64,000 nt of DNA from positions 1 to 64,000 of the forward strand of contig JAVVRZ010000003.1 in assembly GCA_036654455.1 (NCBI GenBank). The letters are read 5' to 3'. The position numbers and the translations under genes are program-made. This document shows positions 33,819 through 44,322 of the stretch, in pieces. Within the stretch, counting starts at the first letter, position 1. The number at the start of each line of letters is the position of its first letter. The notes below the pieces were generated by a model. That model worked only from the letters and a program-made list of their open reading frames with translations. It was not told the origin of the DNA and made no database searches. The DNA is from Clostridia bacterium (lineage in GTDB: Bacteria > Bacillota > Clostridia > Christensenellales > CAG-314).

Positions 33819-35645
33819 TTAGTTCTTGTTATCGTCGTCGTGAACGTCGTAGCCTACGCCTTCGTCGGTTGTATTTTGAGCTTGTTCGCCCTCTTTTTGT
33901 TTTGGAGCGTTAGCTTGGTAGAAACGTTGCATAATCTCGGCGTTATCTTTGGCAATCTTATCGCTTGTTGCTCGAATATTCTCAATATCGCCTTTGCTTA
34001 AAGCGTCTTTGCCTTCTTTAATCGAGGCTTCGAGTTTCTCTTTATCTTCCTTAGGAAGTTTGTCGCCCGACTCTCTAATAAAGTTTTCAAGCGAAAGCAC
34101 TAATTGGTCTAGACTATTTCTAACTTCTACTTCTTCTTTGCGCTTCTTATCTTCTTCGGCGTACATTTCAGCGTCTTTTACAGCTTTATCAATATCGGCT
34201 TCGGAAAGGTTGGTTGAAGAAGTGATTGTTACCGATTGTTCTTTTTGCGTGCCTAAATCTTTCGCCGTAACGTGTACGATACCGTTAGCGTCAATGTCAA
34301 ATTTAACTTCGACTTGCGGAATTCCTCTTGGCGCCGGCGCAATGCCTGACAAAGTAAAGTTACCTAGCGTCTTGTTGTCGGCTGCCATTTGTCTTTCGCC
34401 TTGTAGGACGTGGATATCTACGCTTGTTTGGTTGTCGGAAGCTGTGCTAAATACCTGAGATTTGCTTGTAGGTATAGTAGAATTTCTTTCGATTAGTCTT
34501 GTTGTTACTCCGCCTAATGTTTCAATACCTAGTGAAAGTGGCGTTACGTCTAGCAATAGAACGTCTTTGACTTCTCCGCCTAGTACGCCTGCTTGTATTG
34601 CCGCTCCAATAGCTACGCATTCGTCGGGGTTAATGCCCTTATAGGGTTCTTTGTTGCAGAAATTCTTAACGGCTTCGACAACTGCTGGTATACGAGTCGA
34701 ACCGCCGACAAGAATAACTCTATTTAGGTCGTTATTTGTTAAATTAGCGTCTTTCATAGCTAGTTGCATAGGAGTAATCGTCTTGTCGACAAGAGGCTTG
34801 GTTAATTGGTCAAATTTAGCCCTTGTTAAGTCTATGTCTAGGTGCTTAGGACCGGTTGCGTCGGCTGTAATAAATGGCAAGTTGATATTGGTTTTAAGCG
34901 TGCTAGACAGCTCAATTTTAGCTTTTTCGGCTGCTTCTTTAAGTCTTTGAGTAGCCATTTTATCCTTTGTTAGGTCAATGCCATTGCTCTTTTTATATTC
35001 GTCGGCAAGATAATTCATAATAATTTGGTCAAAGTCATCTCCGCCTAGTCTATTATTGCCGTTTGTTGCAAGCACTTCAAATACGCCGTCGCCGATTTCT
35101 AGGATAGAAACGTCGAATGTGCCACCGCCTAAGTCGTAGATAAGTATTTTTTGATTTTTGTTCTCGCCCTTATCTAGTCCATAAGCAAGCGCCGCCGCCG
35201 TAGGCTCGTTTATAATACGCAAAACTTCTAGTCCTGCAATCTTGCCTGCGTCCTTAGTCGCTTGGCGTTGAGCGTCCGAAAAGTATGCCGGAACAGTTAT
35301 AACGGCTTGGGTTACTTTCGAACCTAAATATGCTTCTGCGTCAGCTTTAAGTTTGCCTAGAATCATTCCGCTAATCTCTTGCGGAGAATATTTTTTACCA
35401 TCTATCGCTACGGTGTGCGAACTTCCCATTTCTCTTTTAATTGAAGAAATTGTGCGGTCGGCGTTTACAATAGATTGTCTTTTTGCTACTTGTCCAACTA
35501 ATCTTTCGCCCTCTTTTGTAATCGCTACTACCGACGGAGTTGTGCGGTTACCTTCGTTATTTACTATTACAACGGGTTCTCCGCCCTCTAATACTGCTAC
35601 ACAGGAATTTGTCGTTCCTAAGTCAATTCCTATAATTTTTCCCAT
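33819..35645 (-). CDS. dnaK: chaperone DnaK (Hsp70)
   Basis: A 608-residue Hsp70. The ATPase domain begins [13 protein letters not shown], with [12 protein letters not shown] near 170. The [18 protein letters not shown] linker and substrate-binding region follow near 365-385. The C-terminal lid ends in an acidic DDDNKN tail. AAGGAG precedes the ATG. Between grpE and dnaK lies about 135 nt without a second CIRCE element. Confidence 0.97.
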   Translation of the reverse strand: MGKIIGIDLGTTNSCVAVLEGGEPVVIVNNEGNRTTPSVVAITKEGERLVGQVAKRQSIVNADRTISSIKREMGSSHTVAIDGKKYSPQEISGMILGKLKADAEAYLGSKVTQAVITVPAYFSDAQRQATKDAGKIAGLEVLRIINEPTAAALAYGLDKGENKNQKILIYDLGGGTFDVSILEIGDGVFEVLATNGNNRLGGDDFDQIIMNYLADEYKKSNGIDLTKDKMATQRLKEAAEKAKIELSSTLKTNINLPFITADATGPKHLDIDLTRAKFDQLTKPLVDKTITPMQLAMKDANLTNNDLNRVILVGGSTRIPAVVEAVKNFCNKEPYKGINPDECVAIGAAIQAGVLGGEVKDVLLLDVTPLSLGIETLGGVTTRLIERNSTIPTSKSQVFSTASDNQTSVDIHVLQGERQMAADNKTLGNFTLSGIAPAPRGIPQVEVKFDIDANGIVHVTAKDLGTQKEQSVTITSSTNLSEADIDKAVKDAEMYAEEDKKRKEEVEVRNSLDQLVLSLENFIRESGDKLPKEDKEKLEASIKEGKDALSKGDIENIRATSDKIAKDNAEIMQRFYQANAPKQKEGEQAQNTTDEGVGYDVHDDDNKN

Positions 35646-35781
35646 AATTTATTTCTCCTTGATATAATTATTTTTTTAAATTTTTAAGTTGTTTTACAAC
35701 TTTTAGTTTGTTTAATTTGTGTTTTTACTATTAATTTTTAGTTTGTTTAAGTCTAGTATACCAAACTTTTTAAATTTATTT

Positions 35782-36453
35782 TTATTTTCCAACTACGACT
35801 TGGGCGTAACGGATAATATGGTCTTTATAAATAAAGCCTTTTTGGTACACTTCAACGACCTTGCCTTTTTGCTCGTCTTTAACTTCGATACTATTTACCG
35901 CATTAGCGGTGTTGTGGTCAAAAGGTTTGTCAAGCACGTCAAGTTCGGTTATGCCCATTTCAAATAATGCCTTACAAAATTGACGGTAGATAAGTTCGTA
36001 GGCTTTGCCGTCGCCTATATCTACACGAGCTTTTTCAAGCGTATCAATAAAGGGAAAGATTTTTTCGATTGTTTTTAATGTTCCTTCTTCTTTGCTAATA
36101 TCTGCGTCAAATCTTATGCGTTGCTTGTAACTTTCAAAATCATTTTTAATTGCTACAAGTTGGTCGAGATAAGAATCGCCTTTTTTAAGCATAGCTCTTA
36201 ATTCGTCAACTTTCTTTATTAAATTTTCATTTTCTTTGGTCAAAGCGTTGTTCAACTCGCCTTGAAAGCTTACAAAGTGACGCAGTTGCTCGATAGATAA
36301 GTCTTCGAGTTTGACTTTGTCTTCTTTATTTTCTTTTTCTTCTTTTGGGGCTTGGTCTTTTTGAGTTTGCTCTTTGCTATCTTTTTGAGCTTCGGTTTGA
36401 TTTGTTTGCTCTTGATTTTGCTTTTCTTCTGGTTGTTTATCGTCTTTTGACAT
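35782..36453 (-). CDS. grpE: nucleotide exchange factor GrpE
   Basis: A 223-residue DnaK cofactor that promotes ADP release. The first 50 residues are highly charged low complexity (Lys/Glu/Gln). A long coiled coil follows at about 60-110, then the conserved C-terminal wing (VKDEQKGKVVEVYQKGFIYKDHIIRYAQVVVG). AAGGAG precedes the ATG, 3 nt after the hrcA stop. Confidence 0.94.
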   Translation of the reverse strand: MSKDDKQPEEKQNQEQTNQTEAQKDSKEQTQKDQAPKEEKENKEDKVKLEDLSIEQLRHFVSFQGELNNALTKENENLIKKVDELRAMLKKGDSYLDQLVAIKNDFESYKQRIRFDADISKEEGTLKTIEKIFPFIDTLEKARVDIGDGKAYELIYRQFCKALFEMGITELDVLDKPFDHNTANAVNSIEVKDEQKGKVVEVYQKGFIYKDHIIRYAQVVVGK

Positions 36454-36456
36454 TGA

Positions 36457-37485
36457 TTATTTCTCCTTATTATCTAATATATTATCAAGTAATTTATTGA
36501 TGTGGTCTAATACCGACAAGACTTTTTTGTAATTCATTCTAACCGGGCCTATTACCGCTGCGCTACCTATTGTAAGCCCATCTACGTTTAACGGCGAAGA
36601 TATTACCGAGCAACCTTCCGGCACGTGATTGTTGCCGTCAGCCATTGTAATAGATACGCCTTTATTTTGCTCGCCTTTTACTACTTCGGCAATTTCTTCT
36701 TTGTCTTCCATAGCGGTTATAAAATCTCGGGCTTTGCCTACGTCGTCGTACTCGGGGTGTTCAAATATTGTAGTCGCCCCTTCGGTAATGACGTTATATT
36801 TACTTCCGCTATTCATTTTAATCAATATAAGAAGAACTTTATTATAAATATCTCGGTAGAGAGTAAATTCTTCGGTTATTGCCTGTTCAATGCCCTTTGC
36901 TTTTGCAATATCTAGTAGCCTTTTGCCTGCAAATAATTTATTAAGCCATACGCTAGCTTTGTTTATCCACTTAGAGTCAATGCCTTGTGGCAAATCTATA
37001 AAGTTATCTTTATAGATGTTAGAGTCGGTGATAATTACTACTAGCGCAGATTTATCGTTAAGTTGCAATAATTTAATATTATCTAATTTTTCGTTTTTAC
37101 TGCCTTTTACGACTACCGAAGTATAGTGAGTAATGCTAGAAAGAACTTTTGCAACCGAACCGACCATATCTTCTACGCTTGTTATTTGGTGGTCAAAGTA
37201 GCTATCTACAAGTTTTATTTCTTCTTCGCTAAGCGGACCTGTCTCCATTAATTCGTCAACGTAAAGCCTAAACGCTTTTGCCGAAGGCGCTCTGCCTGCC
37301 GAAATATGAGGTTGCACAAGATATCCCATACTTTCAAGCGCCGAGAGCTCGTTTCTAATGGTCGCCGAAGAACAGTCGTTAAGACATTTTTCCTGTATGT
37401 CTTTGCTTGATACAGGGTTGGCCGTTTCAATATAACTGTCTACAACGGCTTGTAAAATTTTCTTTTTTCTTTCGGATAATGCCAT
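36457..37485 (-). CDS. hrcA: heat-inducible transcription repressor HrcA
   Basis: A 342-residue repressor of class I heat-shock genes. It has an N-terminal winged helix (SERKKKILQAVVDSYIETANPVSSKDI, then SSATIRNELSALESMGYL) and a C-terminal GAF-like dimer domain (SVISSPLNVDGLTIGSAAVIGPVRMNY). HrcA folds with GroEL help and releases CIRCE when GroEL is titrated. Its own promoter carries a CIRCE variant. It leads the hrcA-grpE-dnaK-dnaJ operon. Confidence 0.96.
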   Translation of the reverse strand: MALSERKKKILQAVVDSYIETANPVSSKDIQEKCLNDCSSATIRNELSALESMGYLVQPHISAGRAPSAKAFRLYVDELMETGPLSEEEIKLVDSYFDHQITSVEDMVGSVAKVLSSITHYTSVVVKGSKNEKLDNIKLLQLNDKSALVVIITDSNIYKDNFIDLPQGIDSKWINKASVWLNKLFAGKRLLDIAKAKGIEQAITEEFTLYRDIYNKVLLILIKMNSGSKYNVITEGATTIFEHPEYDDVGKARDFITAMEDKEEIAEVVKGEQNKGVSITMADGNNHVPEGCSVISSPLNVDGLTIGSAAVIGPVRMNYKKVLSVLDHINKLLDNILDNKEK

Positions 37486-37520
37486 ATTACCGCCTACTAT
37501 ATCAATATTTTATGCAAGTG

Positions 37521-37547
37521 CTAGCAATCTAGTGCGTCGACTGCTAA
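37521..37547 (-). promoter_or_regulatory. CIRCE-like HrcA operator upstream of hrcA
   Basis: On the minus strand TTAGCAGTC-N9-GATTGCTAG. Canonical CIRCE is TTAGCACTC-N9-GAGTGCTAA. The left arm carries the same C-to-G change as the groES site; the right arm has two mismatches to canonical CIRCE. It begins 11 nt after the -10 and so overlaps the transcription start region. Confidence 0.8.
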
Positions 37548-37558
37548 GTTACAGATAA

Positions 37559-37587
37559 AATATAACACCGCAGTATTTATGTGTCAA
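37559..37587 (-). promoter_or_regulatory. promoter of hrcA operon
   Basis: Minus-strand TTGACA, exactly 17 nt, TATATT, directly upstream of the CIRCE-like site. Confidence 0.85.
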
Positions 37588-37594
37588 GTAGTTT

Positions 37595-37607
37595 TTACCA
37601 CTTTTTT
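37595..37607 (-). promoter_or_regulatory. shared heat-shock upstream box
   Basis: AAAAAAGTGGTAA on the minus strand, 7 nt upstream of the -35. The identical 13-mer lies at the identical distance from the groES -35 (55393-55405). Function unknown; possibly an activator site or a modified UP element. Confidence 0.6.
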
Positions 37608-37807
37608 ACATTTTTTCAAGTTTATTTATATAAATTTTTAAAAAAACTTATTTAAATTATGAAGACTTAATTTTTGTCTAAATAAACTTGTTTTCTGCGA
37701 TGTTATTGATATTAGTTTAGTCGATTAACCTATTACTTATTCGCATAAATTAATTTTTTATCTATTATAATTAAAAACATAGATTAGCTAGAAGTAAATT
37801 TTTACAA

Positions 37808-38923
37808 TTAAAATAATAGGTCAACTAGAATTGCGTTAAGAATATATAAGTTTGTAGCCGTAATTATGCCGTCTTTATTGATAAGTAGTCCTTGACTGAT
37901 AAGTTTATTTAACTTTTCTTTGTAGTAAGCAAAAAAGTCTACGCCAAACTCATTAAAAAAATCTTGTGTGTTTAGTCCTTTTTCTCGCCTTAACGCAAGC
38001 ATAGTATATTCAAAGTAACATTCTTCGCCCTTAATATGCTTTTTAGACGAATAAACAGGCAAATTAGAATTTATTTTGCTAATATATTTTTGCCGATTTG
38101 CAATATTTGTGTATCTAACTTTACCGACAAAGCCACTTGCAGAAACGCCAACAGCAAGGTAGTCGCCGTAATCCCAATATCTACAATTATGTTTACAGGC
38201 ATAGTTAGGCTTTGCGTAATTAGATATTTCATATCTATTTATATTATTATTTTTTAACACCTTGCAACACACGTCATACATATCTACAACTGTGTCCATA
38301 TCGGGCAAATTTAATTTCATTTTGTAAATAGGCGTTCCCCTCTCGACTTTTAAGGCGTAGCAAGAGAAGTGAGGAATGTTTAAATCTAGACAAAGTTTAA
38401 GCGTATCTTCTACGTCCTTAATGGTTTGGTTGGGTAGACCTAGCATAATGTCGCAACTGATATTATCAACCGATAGACTATGGAGAATATTTATAGTGTT
38501 TACAAAGTCGCAAGTATTGTGCGGACGTCCAATTAAACGCAAAATATCGTCGTTTGCGCATTGTAGACCAACTGAAAAACGGTTAACCCCTAACTCAACA
38601 AACCGTTTAAGTTTAGTTTTGTTTGCCGAAGAAGGATTAACCTCTAATGTAATTTCGGTATCTTCAAGAACAAAATTAGATTTAATCGCTTCAAAAATAC
38701 AAGCTAATTGTTCTTCGCTAAGTAAAGACGGTGTTCCGCCTCCAAAATAAACGCTAAGTAATTTTTTGCCACGACAAGAAAAATTACGAGCTTTTTGCTC
38801 GATTTCACAGCACAAAGCCTTGATATAGCTGTCGTAGTCGTCGCAAACGCTACTGTTAAAATTGCAGTAAATACATTTGCTAACACAAAAAGGAATATGA
38901 ATATATAGGGCTAAATCAGTCAT
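37808..38923 (-). CDS. hemW: radical SAM heme chaperone HemW-like protein
   Basis: A 371-residue HemW/HemN-like protein. The cluster motif [10 protein letters not shown] lies near residue 13-22 (CxxxCxxC). [10 protein letters not shown] and [17 protein letters not shown] are family signatures. HemW is thought to insert heme rather than act as coproporphyrinogen oxidase; annotations as hemN are common and uncertain. It overlaps the lepA end by 8 nt, the standard lepA-hemW-hrcA order. Confidence 0.9.
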   Translation of the reverse strand: MTDLALYIHIPFCVSKCIYCNFNSSVCDDYDSYIKALCCEIEQKARNFSCRGKKLLSVYFGGGTPSLLSEEQLACIFEAIKSNFVLEDTEITLEVNPSSANKTKLKRFVELGVNRFSVGLQCANDDILRLIGRPHNTCDFVNTINILHSLSVDNISCDIMLGLPNQTIKDVEDTLKLCLDLNIPHFSCYALKVERGTPIYKMKLNLPDMDTVVDMYDVCCKVLKNNNINRYEISNYAKPNYACKHNCRYWDYGDYLAVGVSASGFVGKVRYTNIANRQKYISKINSNLPVYSSKKHIKGEECYFEYTMLALRREKGLNTQDFFNEFGVDFFAYYKEKLNKLISQGLLINKDGIITATNLYILNAILVDLLF

Positions 38924-40706
38924 CTATCTTTAAAATTGACATAAAGGCTTCGCTGGGAATTTCTACGTTACCTACTTGGCGCATACGTTTTTTGCCTTCT
39001 TTTTGCTTTTCTAGAAGTTTTTTCTTACGAGAAATATCACCGCCGTAACATTTTGCCAGTACGTCTTTTCGCATAGCTTTTACGGTTTCTCTCGCAATAA
39101 TTTTACCGCCGATTGCAGCCTGAACGGGTATTTCAAACATTTGGCGTGGTATAACGTCACGCAATTTTTCGGCAATTTGTCTACCTCTTGTGTAAGAACG
39201 ACTTTCGTGTACGATTAAGCTAAGCGCATCGCAAATTTCTCCGTTAAGCAACATATCTAGTCGCACTAATTTGCTTTGCTTGTAACCTGTTATTTCATAG
39301 TCAAGGCTAGCGTAGCCCCTTGTGCGAGATTTTAAGGTGTCAAAAAAGTCGTAAATAATCTCATTTAAAGGTAAAATATATTTAACGCAGGCTCTTTTTG
39401 GGTCGGGATAACTTATATCTACAAATATTCCTCGTTTATCTTGACAAAGCTCCATAATAGCGCCGACATATTCGGGCGGAGAATAAATTGAAGCGTTGAC
39501 AATAGGTTCTTCTATATATTCTATTCGGTCGGGAGAAGGCAATTTGGTAGGGTTGTCAATATCTAAGATTGCCCCCGAGGTTAGACAAACTTTGTAAGAT
39601 ACGCTTGGCGCTGTTGTAACTAAATCGAGGTTAAACTCCCTTTCTAACCTTTCTTGTATAATTTCCATGTGAAGAAGACCTAAAAACCCGCATCTAAACC
39701 CAAAACCTAGGGCTATTGAAGTATCGGGTTCGTAAAGTAGAGCGGCGTCGTTAAGTTTAAGTTTTTCAAGAGCTTCTCTTAAATCATTATATCTACTACC
39801 GTCGGCTGGGAAAATTCCGCAAAAGACCATAGGTAAGGCTTTTTTATAACCGGGCAAGGCTTTGTCGCAAGGGCGGTCGGCGTTAGTGATTGTGTCGCCT
39901 ACCGAAGTGTCGGAGATTGTCTTAATGCTTGCTGAAATATAGCCTACTTCGCCAGCAGAAAGCGAGGAAGCGCTAAGCATATCGGGGACAAGAACGCCGA
40001 CTTCGACAACGTCAAAAATTTTAGAGCTTTGAAACATTTTTATTCGGTCGCCAACTTTTACGCTACCGTTGACTATGCGAACAAAACATACTACGCCCTT
40101 ATAATTGTCATATTGACAGTCAAATATTAAGGCTTGCAAAGGTTGATTTATATCGCCTTTTGGCGCAGGAACTTTTTCAACAATAGCCGACAAAACTTGG
40201 TCGATATTTATACCTTCTTTTGCAGATACGCAAGGAGCGTCTTCGGCAGACAAACCTATACAATCTTCAATTTCATTTTTAACTTCGTCTATTCTTGCCG
40301 AGGGCAAATCAATCTTATTAATTACGGGTATTATTTCTAAGTTGTTGTCAAGCGCTAAATAACAGTTAGCAAGCGTTTGCGCTTCTACGCCTTGCGTTGC
40401 GTCAACTACTAGCAAAGCGCCTTCGCACGCAGCAAGCGAACGGCTGACTTCGTAATTAAAATCTACGTGACCGGGCGTGTCGATTAAATTAAGAATGTAG
40501 TCTTGACCGTTGTGCTTATAAAGCAACCTTACCGCAGTAAGTTTAATAGTAATGCCCCTCTCTCGTTCTAAATCCATACCGTCTAATAGTTGAGCCGACA
40601 TATCACGTTTGGCTACAAGTTCGGTCTTTTCAATCAATCGGTCGGCAAGAGTTGACTTACCGTGGTCGATATGAGCTATAATACAAAAATTTCTAATATT
40701 TTTCAT
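38916..40706 (-). CDS. lepA: elongation factor 4 (LepA)
   Basis: A 596-residue translation GTPase acting on the ribosome during stress. The G1 motif [13 protein letters not shown] is near the start, then DTPGHVDF (G3) and NKIDLP (G4). The LepA-specific C-terminal domain ends in [18 protein letters not shown]. The ATG at 40706 gives the family N-terminus MKNIRNFC. No ribosome binding site precedes it. The best promoter predicts a transcript starting about one nucleotide before the ATG, so the mRNA may be leaderless. An upstream TTG (40742) lies inside the -35 and is rejected. Confidence 0.95.
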   Translation of the reverse strand: MKNIRNFCIIAHIDHGKSTLADRLIEKTELVAKRDMSAQLLDGMDLERERGITIKLTAVRLLYKHNGQDYILNLIDTPGHVDFNYEVSRSLAACEGALLVVDATQGVEAQTLANCYLALDNNLEIIPVINKIDLPSARIDEVKNEIEDCIGLSAEDAPCVSAKEGINIDQVLSAIVEKVPAPKGDINQPLQALIFDCQYDNYKGVVCFVRIVNGSVKVGDRIKMFQSSKIFDVVEVGVLVPDMLSASSLSAGEVGYISASIKTISDTSVGDTITNADRPCDKALPGYKKALPMVFCGIFPADGSRYNDLREALEKLKLNDAALLYEPDTSIALGFGFRCGFLGLLHMEIIQERLEREFNLDLVTTAPSVSYKVCLTSGAILDIDNPTKLPSPDRIEYIEEPIVNASIYSPPEYVGAIMELCQDKRGIFVDISYPDPKRACVKYILPLNEIIYDFFDTLKSRTRGYASLDYEITGYKQSKLVRLDMLLNGEICDALSLIVHESRSYTRGRQIAEKLRDVIPRQMFEIPVQAAIGGKIIARETVKAMRKDVLAKCYGGDISRKKKLLEKQKEGKKRMRQVGNVEIPSEAFMSILKIDD

Positions 40707-40713
40707 ACTATAT

Positions 40714-40742
40714 ATTTTATAGTAAAAAAGTAATTTTGACAA
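40714..40742 (-). promoter_or_regulatory. promoter of lepA
   Basis: Minus-strand TTGTCA, 17 nt, TAAAAT, ending 7 nt before the lepA ATG. It is back to back with the rightward promoter at 40758-40786. Confidence 0.7.
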
Positions 40743-40757
40743 GTTATATTTTATATA

Positions 40758-40786
40758 TTGTTTTTATGTGTATATTGTTATATAAT
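40758..40786 (+). promoter_or_regulatory. promoter of glycerophosphodiesterase gene
   Basis: TTGTTT, 17 nt, TATAAT, about 24 nt before the start codon. The ribosome site AAGGAG follows. Confidence 0.65.
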
Positions 40787-40810
40787 AATTAAGTTAAGGA
40801 GAGCTAAATT

Positions 40811-41554
40811 ATGAACATTTATGATACTTGGTTAGTAAACAAACAAATTGCGCACCGAGGGCTTCACGATGAGGTTAGCCCGGAAAATACTCCTTCGGCA
40901 TTTGAAAAAGCTATAAATAACGACTATGCAATAGAGATGGATTTGCAAATGACGCTTGACGGCGTGGTTGTAGTTTTTCACGACGACAATATGAAACGCC
41001 TAACCGGGCTAGACAAAGACATTCGTCAAACGCTATTTAAAGACATTAAAGATTTATCTATATTAAAAAGTCAAGAAAAAATTTCTACTTTCGACGACTT
41101 TTTAAAACAAATTAACGGCAGAACGCCCCTACTTATCGAAGTTAAAAGTCACGCAAACATCGGTATTATGGAGCAAAAAATTCTTAACTACCTCTCAACT
41201 TACAAAGGCGAATTTGCCCTTCAATCTTTTAACCCCTTTATTGTCAAATGGTTTGCAATTAACGCTCCGCAATATATAAGAGGGCAACTTTCAAGTCGCT
41301 TTAAAGGCGAACGCACGCTTAACGCTTTAAAAAGATACCTTTTGCGTAACTTATTCTTCATTAAATCAAATAAAAGCCAGTTCGTGTCTTATGACATAGA
41401 CGGTCTACCTTCAAGATTAGTCACAAGGGTTAAAAAGCGTATGCCCGTACTTGCTTGGACGGTTCATTCGCAACAAGAAATCACGCAAAAACATCTTTCT
41501 TTTGACAACATAATTTTTGAAAACTTTATTCCCGCTTCCAAACAAAAGAATTAA
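40811..41554 (+). CDS. glycerophosphodiester phosphodiesterase family protein
   Basis: A 247-residue GDPD-family TIM barrel, probably releasing glycerol-3-phosphate from phospholipid head groups. The active site shows IAHRGLHDEVSPENTPSAF (His and Glu near residues 15-30) and EMDLQMTLDGVVVVFHDD (metal Glu/Asp and catalytic His). There is no signal peptide, so it is cytoplasmic. It is monocistronic with promoter and terminator. Confidence 0.9.
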   Translation: MNIYDTWLVNKQIAHRGLHDEVSPENTPSAFEKAINNDYAIEMDLQMTLDGVVVVFHDDNMKRLTGLDKDIRQTLFKDIKDLSILKSQEKISTFDDFLKQINGRTPLLIEVKSHANIGIMEQKILNYLSTYKGEFALQSFNPFIVKWFAINAPQYIRGQLSSRFKGERTLNALKRYLLRNLFFIKSNKSQFVSYDIDGLPSRLVTRVKKRMPVLAWTVHSQQEITQKHLSFDNIIFENFIPASKQKN

Positions 41555-41643
41555 CAATAGTAACTAGTGTTTACTAAATAATATTAATATAAAGTTTAGA
41601 TAAATAATGTTATTAAAAAGTTTAATTTATTAAAAAATATTTT

Positions 41644-41676
41644 AAATTACCTTAGAAAAAACTAAGGTAATTTTTT
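41644..41676 (+). terminator. terminator of glycerophosphodiesterase gene
   Basis: AAATTACCTTAG pairs with CTAAGGTAATTT and is followed by further T. Confidence 0.8.
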
Positions 41677-41745
41677 ATTATTATAACCGTGGCTAGAAAC
41701 TTTAAGCATATCAATTAAGCGCTATACAGATTAATGATTGATAAT

Positions 41746-41773
41746 ATAAGTAAATCAAACATAATTTACTTAT
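41746..41773 (+). promoter_or_regulatory. hairpin abutting the aspartate kinase start codon
   Basis: ATAAGTAAAT pairs perfectly with ATTTACTTAT around an 8-nt loop, and its last base touches the ATG. No ribosome binding site is present. It could be an operator at the transcription start or a translational switch. Confidence 0.5.
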
Positions 41774-42976
41774 ATGATAACTGTTTGTAAATTTGGCGGA
41801 ACTGCCATAACAAAATTTAATCTAGATAAAGTTAAAAAAATATACGATAAAATAGAGGGCAAAAAGTTTATCGTGGTGTCGGCGTATGGCAAAGACGGCT
41901 TAAATTTGCCAAAAATTACCGATATGCTAATAGAACTTGCAAATTCGATTAAGAATAAACAAGAATTGTTAGCAAGCCCTATTTATAAGCAAATTTATGC
42001 AATTCACAAAAATTTAATAAAAGAATTTAATATTGAAATTGATATTGACCAACTTTTCAAGTGTTTTGACAAAAATGAGCTTTATTACGACTATATTGTT
42101 TCTCGGGGAGAATATTTGTCGGGTCGAATTGTCGCAAAATTTCTTGATATAGAGTTTTTTGACAGTCAAGATTATATTGTTTTTGATAAGTCGGGGCTAA
42201 ATATTAAAAAAAGCGTAAAAAACATTAAATTAGCTTTCAAAAATAAAAAAAGCGGACTTTTAACTGGCTTTTACGGCAAATATTTAGACAAAATAAAACT
42301 TTTTACTCGTGGCGGTAGCGATATAAGCGGAGCTTTGCTTGCAAGCGGAGTCGACGCCGACATATATTTAAATTATATCGACGTAAACGGCTATTTGCAA
42401 ATTAGCCCCAAAATTGTCTCGCTAAGTCAAACTGTGCCAAAATTAAGCTATTCGCAATTACTTGACCTAAGTCAAATGGGCGCTGACGTGCTTCATAAAG
42501 ATACGATTTTACCGTTAATTGATAAGAATATACCTATAAATATTAAAAATTTATACAACCCTGATAATCAAGGCACTCTAATATGCCATAATCCAAACAA
42601 ATACGGCCTAATCGCTATAACAAGCGAAAAAGCCTATCTATATACAATTTACAAAAAAAGCAACTGCAAATTAGAAAAACTAGCTGGGATATTAAACAAC
42701 AATTATATTATGCTAGTAGATAGACGACAAAAAACTTACTTTTCCACAAATATTGATATTTTTGAGTTACTTAGCAAACAATTTTGCAACTACAAAATAA
42801 CGCAAGAAATAATAACTTCAACTCAAATATTGTACGGAGACAGTTTGCCCTGTCAAAAAATAGTCAAGGTATTGCAAGAGTACAAAAAACCGATTATTTA
42901 CGGCGAGGTAGAAAAAGAATATTGTCTATTCTTTACCAAAGAAAAAATTGCCGACATTCTATATAAAAACCTTTAA
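41774..42976 (+). CDS. aspartate kinase
   Basis: A 400-residue divergent aspartokinase, the first step to lysine, threonine, methionine and DAP. The amino-acid kinase motif CKFGGTA lies at 5-11. FTRGGSDISGALLASGVDADIYLNYIDVNG matches the kinase's nucleotide/aspartate site (about 180-205), and LSYSQLLDLSQMGADVLH is typical. The C-terminal 120 residues are in the place of the ACT regulatory domains but are poorly conserved. DAP dehydrogenase in this window is a partner in the same pathway. The gene lacks a ribosome binding site. A terminator follows. Confidence 0.85.
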   Translation: MITVCKFGGTAITKFNLDKVKKIYDKIEGKKFIVVSAYGKDGLNLPKITDMLIELANSIKNKQELLASPIYKQIYAIHKNLIKEFNIEIDIDQLFKCFDKNELYYDYIVSRGEYLSGRIVAKFLDIEFFDSQDYIVFDKSGLNIKKSVKNIKLAFKNKKSGLLTGFYGKYLDKIKLFTRGGSDISGALLASGVDADIYLNYIDVNGYLQISPKIVSLSQTVPKLSYSQLLDLSQMGADVLHKDTILPLIDKNIPINIKNLYNPDNQGTLICHNPNKYGLIAITSEKAYLYTIYKKSNCKLEKLAGILNNNYIMLVDRRQKTYFSTNIDIFELLSKQFCNYKITQEIITSTQILYGDSLPCQKIVKVLQEYKKPIIYGEVEKEYCLFFTKEKIADILYKNL

Positions 42977-43012
42977 ATAATATGAAAAACTGTCAATACA
43001 GTCGTAAAATTA

Positions 43013-43042
43013 AAAGTGGCAAGAAACATTTCTTGCCACTTT
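43013..43042. terminator. bidirectional terminator, aspartate kinase / DUF1015
   Basis: AAAGTGGCAAGAAA pairs with TTTCTTGCCACTTT between the two convergent genes. AT-rich tails lie on both sides. Confidence 0.75.
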
Positions 43043-43107
43043 AATAAAAATTTATTAATTAGTTGAAAAATTGTTATAAACTAAAAACAGCTTACGGATA
43101 TTTGTAA

Positions 43108-44301
43108 TTATCTAATTTTTCTTGCTTCGATATAATAACGCTTTTCGACGGCTTCGCCCATTGAGAAAGTTTTGCGAGGAAGCGCTCCGTGTTCTTCAAC
43201 GTAAGCGAATAATTCTTTTTTAGCAAGGGTGGGCAAAAGTATAGCAAGACTAGACGGATTAGCGTTACTTACTTCGACAGCGTCTTTATCGCCGTGAACG
43301 TAGTCGACAGACGAATTAGGATTTGCCTTGACAAAGTCGTCTATTACTTGTTGAACAATTTTTATTGCTTCGACTGTGCCGGAAGGTAAATTAAGTTGAA
43401 GTTCCTTACCCTCAAAATAAATTTTATGTTTTGCCTTACCGCCGATAGCTTGCAAACTGTCGATTAAAGATTGATTTGCATTAAACACTACACGGTGAAT
43501 AGGCTCGAAAGCTATGCCTTCGTCGTACAAGTTTGTAGCTTCGCAAAGAGCAAAACGAGCGGGGTGATTTACACGTTGTTCGGGCGTTAAGGTCTTCTTA
43601 GTTTCTTCCCAAATTGCCTTAGCGGTAGCGAGCGAGTGATTGCCGTCGCCTACTGCAAGTAAAATACTGCTGTCTTTTTGAGTAGCTTTAAGTTTTTCAA
43701 TTATTTCAAAACAATTATCTACTCTGTAACCTTCGATATGACCGCCATTGCACATTAAGTCAAAATCATAAAGTTTGGGTAAATTCTTACGGTTTTCATA
43801 AAGAGAACCTAGGACTTTATTTTGTTTGTCATTAAATAAAACCAAAATATGAGGAAGTTCAAGCAAAGCGTTCTTGCGGATACGAACTCTTGGTGGAATT
43901 CTTTCAAGAACTGTGCCTTCGGTTGCCCTAATTGGCGTAGTCGAACCAACCGCATAATCGTAATCTTCTAGGTCAACTGCAATCATAAGACCAATTCTTC
44001 GAGGCGTAAACGGGGTTGAACGAACGGTTAAAATAAAGCACTGTCCTTGCGACACTAAAACATTGTTATCGCAATATTGTTGCATTGTAGTATTGATGTC
44101 GTCAAGCATAGCGTCATTAATTTTGTTTAAGTAAATTTCCGGCAAAACTATGTGGCGAGTAGAATAAGCATCTTTGGTAAGTTCGTTGACCTTATCCCAG
44201 TAAGCAGGTTGAGATGTAAATTGGTCGCAAGCGATAACCGCCCACTTAGAATAATCTACCGTTCTGTTAGGTAAATAAATATTGGGTATTTTTATTGACA
44301 T
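43108..44301 (-). CDS. DUF1015 family protein
   Basis: A 397-residue DUF1015 member: IYLPNRTVDYSKWAVIACDQFTSQPAYWDKV at the start, VGDGNHSLATAKAIWEE in the middle and GEAVEKRYYIE at the end. The function is not established. There are no membrane segments. GGAGGC precedes the ATG, 21 nt after the CdaR-remnant stop, so it is likely co-transcribed with cdaA, an unusual partner. Confidence 0.85.
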   Translation of the reverse strand: MSIKIPNIYLPNRTVDYSKWAVIACDQFTSQPAYWDKVNELTKDAYSTRHIVLPEIYLNKINDAMLDDINTTMQQYCDNNVLVSQGQCFILTVRSTPFTPRRIGLMIAVDLEDYDYAVGSTTPIRATEGTVLERIPPRVRIRKNALLELPHILVLFNDKQNKVLGSLYENRKNLPKLYDFDLMCNGGHIEGYRVDNCFEIIEKLKATQKDSSILLAVGDGNHSLATAKAIWEETKKTLTPEQRVNHPARFALCEATNLYDEGIAFEPIHRVVFNANQSLIDSLQAIGGKAKHKIYFEGKELQLNLPSGTVEAIKIVQQVIDDFVKANPNSSVDYVHGDKDAVEVSNANPSSLAILLPTLAKKELFAYVEEHGALPRKTFSMGEAVEKRYYIEARKIR

Positions 44302-44322
44302 TTATAGCCTCCAAAAAATATA

